Part shown: in pieces, positions 28,245-35,313 of the stretch
Layout: each line of letters starts with the position of its first letter
Position numbering within the stretch: the first letter of the stretch is position 1
DNA from: Reticulitermes lucifugus
Lineage: Eukaryota; Arthropoda; Insecta; Blattodea; Rhinotermitidae
Assembly: GCA_026260175.1 (NCBI GenBank)
Contig: JAKCWW010004315.1
Span: 2,679-37,991, forward strand
Length of the DNA stretch: 35,313 bases
Direction of reading: 5' to 3'
The notes under the pieces: model-generated
The model's database searches: none
What the model was told of the DNA's origin: nothing
Seen by the model: only the letters and a program-made list of their open reading frames with translations
Program-made: the position numbers and the translations under genes

Positions 28245-31137
28245 CTGTATCAACACAACATTATGAAAATTAGTATCCAGCATTAAATTGATGTTCCTTT
28301 CTTTCGCATTTAGTTATCATCACAGAAGAGATCATTCTACAAAACACACGTAGCTTTTGAAAGACTGCACCCTTCTATATTGAAAATGTTCAGCAGCAAC
28401 TTAGTATAAAACCTTATATGAAAGCTGGTCATGAATTTGTTTTCAGAGTCTATATATGACCATTCACCTCAAGAGAATCATTTGACAGTAAGCCTCAGGT
28501 GATTTGCCTGCATAGCAGTGATACATGCTTGAAGACTTGTCATTTTTATTTCCCTTTAAGGTGAATTTTCTCTTAATATAAGCAATAATAACCTTGCCAC
28601 TGATTTATTTCTCAAATCATTAAATGTTACTCCACAAGGGGATATCCTCTAACCCATTAAATTAGGCTTTAATGGATGACTGTGCCACATGTGACATAAA
28701 AACGCTGTACTAAACAGCAGTGAAAAACAGTGCAATAACATTATTTTCCCTTATGCTGTGAATGAATGAAGTGTACAGGAGAGGTAGTGAGACTTGTGAT
28801 TATATGGTTCTAAGTGTTTGTTTAAATTTGTTCCTCCTTCTCACATTTATTAATGATCACATTAGTGTAGATGATTAAATGATGGTATTCAAATTTTTAG
28901 GCTCACTCATTTATGCAGTTTTAGTTCTTTCTTCTCTGGTTCGGGAATAATTATGCTGAAACTCTTTTAAAACAAGATGTTGAGTTCTGCTTTTGAAACT
29001 AACATAGTGTTCTTAACAAATTTAAGGACAATAATAGTTACATATTTGTACATTTTTCTGTAGAAGACAGTGTAAACATGTGTACCTTCTCTCATAAAAA
29101 CCGAATTATAACAGTTTGACTTTGCATAAGACTGAGAGAGGGGAATAAAAAATAACAGAACCATTTCAAGGGTTTCGCTCTGTCTTTCATATTAGAAGAA
29201 AAATTTACTTGAAGTTGGTTTGCATTATGTCAAAATAATCTGGGTATTCCCTGGATAAGATGACCAAAGATTTCAGAAGTTTTGAGACAGTCCCATTTAA
29301 TGTCAAATTTTTGTAATGGTAAATTCTCCCAGATATTAATTTCTAATAAATATTAAATCAAAATAGGATTTGTCTGTGATCAGTTTTAAATTTAACTTGG
29401 TTTGCAACTTATAATCCTTTGCTTTAAATAATAATTCTCAAATTACTGGGCTTTCTAATTCAGTAGAAATTAAGATAGGTCAACATTTTGTTTCAATTAA
29501 TGCATTAGCAGTTTGTTTAAAACTTAGTGCTTATTTGCTAAGCATTTGTATTAAATTCACAATTTTTAATATTATTGCTCCTCGTAGACTTTAGAAAGTT
29601 AGGAAAATATATTACATTTTATTAAATTTGTTATAATAAAAATATAAATATGTAACTGAAATTAACTCCTTAAATTACGTCCTATATGTAGCTCTTCATG
29701 TGTCAGTCATAAAACCTGGAGAACATGGTTATGTTTTTCTGTGCCACAAAACACATTCTGACAGTTAAAATTCAATTTTTGATGGATTTATCGTTATTTA
29801 TATGACTGTTTCGGCTTTTGACACAGGTAAGCTCTGTAACTTCTGATGAATATTTTGCTGTTAAGTATTACAAGAAAACATAACCTGCATCTGGTAAAGT
29901 TGTGGCATTGTACTTTATCAGGCAGAGTAGGGTTTTGGTTTTTTATGATGTAAAGTACTCTTTATCGCTGCCAAGAACAAAACCTTAGTAATTCTCGGGT
30001 ACCAATAATTACACTTTCATTTTCTAATCACAGACAGACCAATTTTATGAAATATGTTGAAGAATTTAATAAATAATTTTATTTTGTACACGTAGTTGGG
30101 AACATGTTACAATGTATGGGCAAATTATGAAAGAACTCCTTTTGCTGTAAGCAAGAACTTAGAGTCATTTAGATGTTATTAAGAGTAAATGATTTACATA
30201 ATTAATTTTCTGATGCAAGAATTCAAAGGATAAGTACTAAAAAAGCAGTAACCTACATTACCGCAAACTGTTTTCCTAATCTTCATTTCAGTGTTGTCCC
30301 CTGGTTGGCATTCCAAATATCTGTTTTTCACACCAGTTTTGTAGGCTATGTGTATTTTTTGTGACCAGTCCACTCTAAACACAAGTCTAAAATGAGACGG
30401 GTTATGAATTAGTGATTTCTAAAGGATTTGAGTATTAGTTAACTGCAGTTCAATATTTTGTTATACAGACACACTGATACTTACTTCCCCTACAACTTAA
30501 AACATGGATGGCAAATATTTAATTATTTGTTTACTTTCTTCATCCCATAAATTCAATACAAATCCATCAAGTAGTTTTTTTAGATGAGCCATGCAGACAG
30601 ATGGATGGACATGCCTTTCCTTATCTTGGGTTGGTTTGATGCATTTTGTGCCAAGGATGCATAGAAATAGATAATATATGGCACAGTAATTAGATTGAAG
30701 AATGCTAATCATATTTGCTCTTTGTGTATCTGTTGAAGAAACACTGAATCCACATTAAAATGTTTCAGTCATGTTGTGCAGAAATATGTTTGTGTATAAA
30801 AAGTATCCTAAGCCACTGGGGAAAAGTAATGGTGGCCACTTCTAATAGATCTCAACTGTAAGTCTGCTTCAAGGTGGTTTTAATATCTAATGAGACTATA
30901 AAAAAAAAATAAATGTAGGCCACTGAAACATTCCAAAGTTTTAAAAATATTTTAAACATAAATACAGATATCTCAGAACAGTAACGTTAGGTGGTGGACT
31001 ACTAAGATCTGGTTCCAGTAGGGTCATGGATGTTTTTGTCTCCCTCATTGTCCACAGAGCTTCCTACCTAATGCAAACCGAAGGCTCTTTACCCAGGAGT
31101 AAAGCGACCAGAGAAAGATAATGACTTTATATTTTCA
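28245..31137. other. PLCL upstream intron, no exon recognised
   Basis: I looked on the minus strand for the preceding EF-hand/PH exons (an F-L-x-x-E-Q-G type segment with splice sites) and found none, so the intron upstream of exon a is at least 7 kb. The 62-codon minus frame at 30194-30382 (FRVDWSQKIHIAYKTGVKNR) is unassigned. Confidence 0.45.
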
Positions 31138-31205
31138 TTTAGTGCCAAGGAGAAGAACACATGGAGCTATACGTTCACTCTTCCATGTGTCTTCATGGCA
31201 TGGTG
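31138..31205 (-). repeat. Dispersed insect repeat, fourth fragment
   Basis: AGTGCCAAGGAGAAGAACAC with following bases parallels AGTGCCAAGGAAAGAATGTG at 2070-2089, in the same orientation as that minus-strand copy. Confidence 0.45.
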
Positions 31206-31970
31206 CTTAATTAAGAACAGGGAGAATTTTACCTTATATTGCTACAAGATTATAATTTCTCAATCCATTATATAAGGAGTGGGTTGATTGAAAGTATAAT
31301 AAATATTTTGTAGGTGGTGTGAAATAATGCTGTTATTTTTCTTTGGAATAACACTGGTTCATGGAGCAAGTCATGCATAAGATAAATTGTCATTTATCAA
31401 GATTTAAAATCTAGAACAATGGAAACCTGTTTAGGAACTTTATTATACTTCATACAAATCTGGGTCTTTCAGGAAAGTCCAATATGTTTAGTTCCGTATT
31501 ATATCCCATTCATCTCTATCTAGCCATTCCATATTCCATATATTTATTCATTAATTAACCCTTGTGCCATCAAGTAGTTTACGAAGCTGAGGTATTTTCT
31601 GTTCTTGGCACCACATGGATTTGAGCAGTCAGCTTCATTATTTAGTAGTCTTTATCAAAGGAGAAGCATTATTAAGACCCATTAGATTTAGTGTTATGTG
31701 AAACCCAAAGCCATTTCAGATACATGAGTAAAGAGAATAAAATTTCACTGTCCCTGCCAGGGTTTAGACATTTAGTCATCCACTCTGTAATGAGTCTATT
31801 CACTGAAATAGGACATGTCATCCTTCTGCTCTTAATTTTATCTGTGTTCTATTTCTGTCTCATTCTCCATCTTCCTCTCATTCTGTCTTCTTTTGCAGCC
31901 CTGTGTGAGGCCTTATCACACCTGTCTCCCATTCTGCTGTCCCTTTCCTACGTTTCCTGTCCAAATCTTT

Positions 31971-31993
31971 TACACTCCCCCCCCCCTCCCCCC
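31971..31993. repeat. Poly-C tract
   Basis: C-rich run with a single T interruption (CCCC..TCCCCCC), G-rich on the minus strand. Confidence 0.9.
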
Positions 31994-32284
31994 GACCTTG
32001 TCGAGCCACATAATCTGAGTTACTGACAGTGCTGTTAAATGAACCATGTGTAAATAATATATTTATGCTGCCATAAATCACTTCTCCCCCTCTACCTCAT
32101 GCCTTTAATTGTACTTCTCATTAATCTTTTATCTTAATTTTTCTTGTGTTTACTTCGTTTTTGTTACTCTGGCTTTTCATTAGCTTACAGTCCTTATGTG
32201 ACAGAATTGTTGATTTCAAGTAATGAGAAGTTTTACAACTTAATTTAATTATAATTATATAATATCACAAAATTAGGCATTTTC

Positions 32285-32480
32285 AGTCTGACTGCAGAGC
32301 AGGTTCATATATTACCAATGCTCTCCATTTTTATTTGGGAGGTGCCCAGTTCAAACCTCAGCCAGGTCACCAGCAGTCCTATCCTAAAAATTACTCACAA
32401 CAAAAGAAGAGGTTGTGATGCCAATACAGTCTGTTCCATTAGGCAAAAAATCATGGTTTTCTCCCTGTAATTATTACAAT
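32285..32480 (+). mobile_element. Probable tRNA-derived SINE, decayed
   Basis: A B-box-like AGTTCAAACCT (32349-32359) follows a possible tRNA head. The body contains GGTTTTCTCCCTGTAATTAT and GGTGGGCAGTGCCTTTGTAT. Confidence is limited because the A box is poor. Confidence 0.4.
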
Positions 32481-34340
32481 TAGGTGGGCAGTGCCTTTGT
32501 ATATTCCATCTGAGAACTTTGTGATTATTTTCCCCAGTTCCTTCATGAAAATGTAGACATGGTACTTTTACTTCCTTTTACATATTTCCAAATTCACCAT
32601 TTATAATTATGCTGTCACTTTTTGTACAATGTTATACAGTCACTGCAGTTGACAGCATCATTAAACAAACTAAGAATGTGTAGACTGTAATTAACCTACA
32701 TGATGACAGATCAAAGGCTCTTTAGTATTACAAAAGCAACTTACACCTTTAAATACAGTACAGAATATGAACAGTATGGCTGTGGAAACCAGCACAATAT
32801 TTTTTCTAATGTAGAAGACTGTGTTAATTACAGCATTTTAAGATAAAGCGCACACAGGTAATGAAAATTTTAATTTTTAATGCAATAGTAATTTCAGTTT
32901 TAACATAGTGTATATACGAGTATTTCAAAGCTATTAAATTTCATTTTCTTCTCTCACACAGGAATTTTTTGAGAAAATAAATTATACTCTGTTGAACCAG
33001 TGTGTACCAGACTTTTTCCATAGAACACTTTAGTCTCAAAAAGAAACTGACAGGCATGCAAACCCAAAATAAAGTCAGAAACAAGCTTAGTTTATTAGTT
33101 GCAAAGGGCGTGTGTGTTTTGGATCCTTGGGTAGTCTGTAGATTTACTCGTTGCAGCATAAGGGTTTTATAAATTTTTTGCTAAAGAGGTGTATATAAAG
33201 AGGAGAGTTCTGACGTTAGTATCACTTAATATATGAGACAAACAGGCATCATATTTAATGTGATGAGAAAATTTACTCTAAGCATTCAAGATAGTCTTCT
33301 CATTATAGCATCTTGTATCTCTGATTTTGTGGAGACACATAATTTGTGTCAAAAAAACGAGAGTTATGGGAGTCATGGGATTTAATTTTATGTAGCTTTC
33401 ATAAAACACTCCTACCTTCAAACCAGGACACACTTCTGAGGCATGTCTGTGAGACAGAAAATACTCAGTAATTTATTGGTATATCATCATATGATCATAA
33501 ATGGTTGATTATTCCACAGAGATGAGGTGTATTTTTGTTTCTATAGAACTTTATTTATATGTTTACAATTTTGCAGTATTAGTGGGTTTTGTTTATGTGA
33601 TAAAGTATAAATTGCATTAGTTGATAATATGCTATTTAAACAGCATAGTAATATAAAGGTTAATGAAGATTGATAAGGAGATTATAGCACTGCTACATGA
33701 GTTGACTATAATGAGTGGATCTCTTTAAAATAATGTACTGTGTCGGGAATCTGAAATATATCTCTGTTGGGAAAAAATCACTTGTGCCATTCATCCCTTT
33801 GATGAACTGAAGTTAAAATTCCAACTACTGCAAGGACAGATGGGTTTTGAATTTGTAGTACCTTTAAATGCATTTATGATCGTACGGTGCACCAAGGCCA
33901 GCAGCATGTAAGGAATTAAAAGTCCGTACAGTGCACCGAGGCTGGCATTGAATGGTTAAATTAATATGAAATGCTTTAAGTTAAAATGTTATTCCTTAGA
34001 CATGACTCCTAAGATTATGCCTAGAATGAGCAATTTCTTTTAAAACAAAGGAACTAATTACTTTGGGGTGTTGGAAGATTTTGAAGGGACAGGAGTGAGA
34101 TTATTGAAGGATTGTGAAGTGTTAGGAATGGAAGTTTGGGGGATTTGAATAAGAGTATGATGAATCAACAAAATAAAATAAATCTTTTCTTTTAATTTGA
34201 ATCAATTTCTCAGCTGATGGATCTCTATTAGCATCATGTAAGAATGTGAAACTGCAGCAGATTTCTTGAATTTGTATGGATGAAAATTGGTTAAGGAACT
34301 GAATTTAAGACAAATAAGAACATTTTAATGTAAACAGAAC
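32481..34340. other. Upstream sequence, nothing coding recognised
   Basis: AT-rich, with scattered short frames only. The exception is a diverged tandem pair around CGTACGGTGCACCAAGGCCA at 33881 and CGTACAGTGCACCGAGGCTG at 33924. Confidence 0.45.
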
Positions 34341-34344
34341 TTGC

Positions 34345-34388
<44 letters not shown>

Positions 34389-34437
34389 GCAGCAGCAGTA
34401 GTAGTAGTAGAAGTAGTAGTAGTAGTAGCAGCAGCCA
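34345..34437. repeat. (ATT)n-(AGC)n-(AGT)n microsatellite
   Basis: Fifteen ATT units (34345-34388) pass into AGC and AGT units ending GCAGCAGCC. The same ATT/AGT succession occurs at 24540-24620. Confidence 0.95.
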
Positions 34438-35313
34438 TAGAGATTAATGAGGTAATGCTGAAAATAAATGTTGTTATCTCTTCGGATTTAAGACTTTCTT
34501 AAAATTATGCTTAAGAAAATGAGATGGTCGTGTTCATTAACCTAAGGAATGTTTATGGATATTTTGAGTTTTTTCCTTGTTACTGAATTATATTAAATTT
34601 CCCTATAATGGAATGATGCTGACCTGAAATCAGACACTACTAGCACAGCAGAAAAAATGAGGAAAATATTCACTGAAGGTATTCAATAATTATCATTTAT
34701 ATCCTCTCTCATCATCAATAGTTGAGATTACTTTTGAAAAATTTATGTCATGACCTAAACTTATGATATCCAAAGAGGTTTATTTGATTCAGTCCAGTGT
34801 AGAAATTACATCTCTTTCCATATGTACCACATATATATTTTTTGTTTTGGGAGTATGCATTTACCCCCACATGTATCACACTGTTCCACAGTCATGCATC
34901 TGAGGTAGAAATTATCTCCTCCACCTTCGGCCAAATTACTTTGGCATACAGCATGCATGTTTAAGGAATTAATAACAGCTAACTCTAACGTTTAATCTAA
35001 CCCTGATTTTCTTTTATTTTTCTGCTACATTTGGAGATATTTATTGTCTTTAAACAGACTATTACAAATTTGTACTGAATTTTAACGGTACAAATACGAA
35101 TATTTTTAATAGCACACCATTTATGTTATTGTATTTAAGATCAACTACTTGTATGTGCAAAAACACAAAGTAAAAATTGGGTGTCACACTTCAGTGACAT
35201 ATTCCTGTGGCATGTGTAGAGTGACCAATGTGGCAATAGAGTTTCATGTAGAAATATATTCAAAGAATTAGATATTCTGCCATTGGCATCACAATATATA
35301 TTTTCTTTATCAA
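34438..35313. other. Right end of window, nothing recognised
   Basis: AT-rich non-coding sequence without recognisable repeat, exon or RNA gene. Confidence 0.4.

Noticed and set aside
29783-29860. Minus-strand AAAAGCCGAAACAGTC motif as a further hammerhead-like core
   Set aside because: No CTGANGA box at the right distance, and helix I cannot be formed.
30194-30382. 62-codon minus-strand frame upstream of PLCL exon a
   Set aside because: Considered as a PH or EF-hand exon, but the sequence does not match either domain.
1-35313. CRISPR array, operon or prokaryotic defence-type system
   Set aside because: Introns, SINE/LINE content and gene families show nuclear animal DNA. No spaced direct repeats were found.

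Overview
This is an AT-rich, intron-rich animal nuclear contig. The gene structures (long introns with GT..AG boundaries) and the repeat families (tRNA-derived SINEs, jockey-like LINE, hAT and foldback elements, trinucleotide runs) suggest an insect. Repeat types I associate with cockroaches and termites point to Blattodea. That assignment is recall-based and no database was searched.

Two protein-coding genes can be supported, arranged tail to tail. (1) On the + strand, a CHCHD1/mS37-type mitochondrial ribosomal protein gene has coding exons at 4224-4341, 4791-4909 and 6043-6156. It encodes 116 residues with a perfect twin CX9C motif, and probably has a 5' leader exon ending at 3624. (2) On the - strand, the 3' two-thirds of an inactive phospholipase C-like gene (PLCL/PRIP family) spans 28244 to 14415 in 14 exons. 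All exon phases agree and the exons sum to 803 codons including the stop. The visible product runs from the end of the EF-hand region through X, acidic linker, Y and C2 domains to a helical C-terminal tail. The PH domain and most of the EF hands must lie upstream, beyond 35313.

Layout: 1-3380 is repeat-rich (SINE at the left edge, hammerhead-like motif, 30-bp hairpin, Tigger/pogo-like right end, LINE and SINE-like relics). 3380-6160 holds the CHCHD1 gene with a foldback element in its last intron. 6160-14400 is intergenic, with a broken jockey-like LINE (7120-9115) and a 2.5-kb interval bounded by 13-bp inverted termini (10894-13436), into which other repeats are nested. 14415-28244 is the PLC-like gene, whose introns carry a hAT MITE with an exact 8-bp target duplication, a second foldback copy, a tRNA-SINE and microsatellites. 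28245-35313 has no recognisable exon and is read as the next PLC-like intron or upstream sequence with a few repeat fragments.

The two genes have unrelated jobs: mitochondrial translation, and inositol-phosphate/phosphatase scaffold signalling. I see no operon-like or defence-like system. The most interesting signals are a recurrent hammerhead-like core (CTGANGA-N-stem-GAAAC-short loop-GUH) at four loci on the + strand, very clean hairpins, a Tigger-like end resembling the mammalian element, and an unusual mixture of kept and lost catalytic residues in the PLC-like protein.
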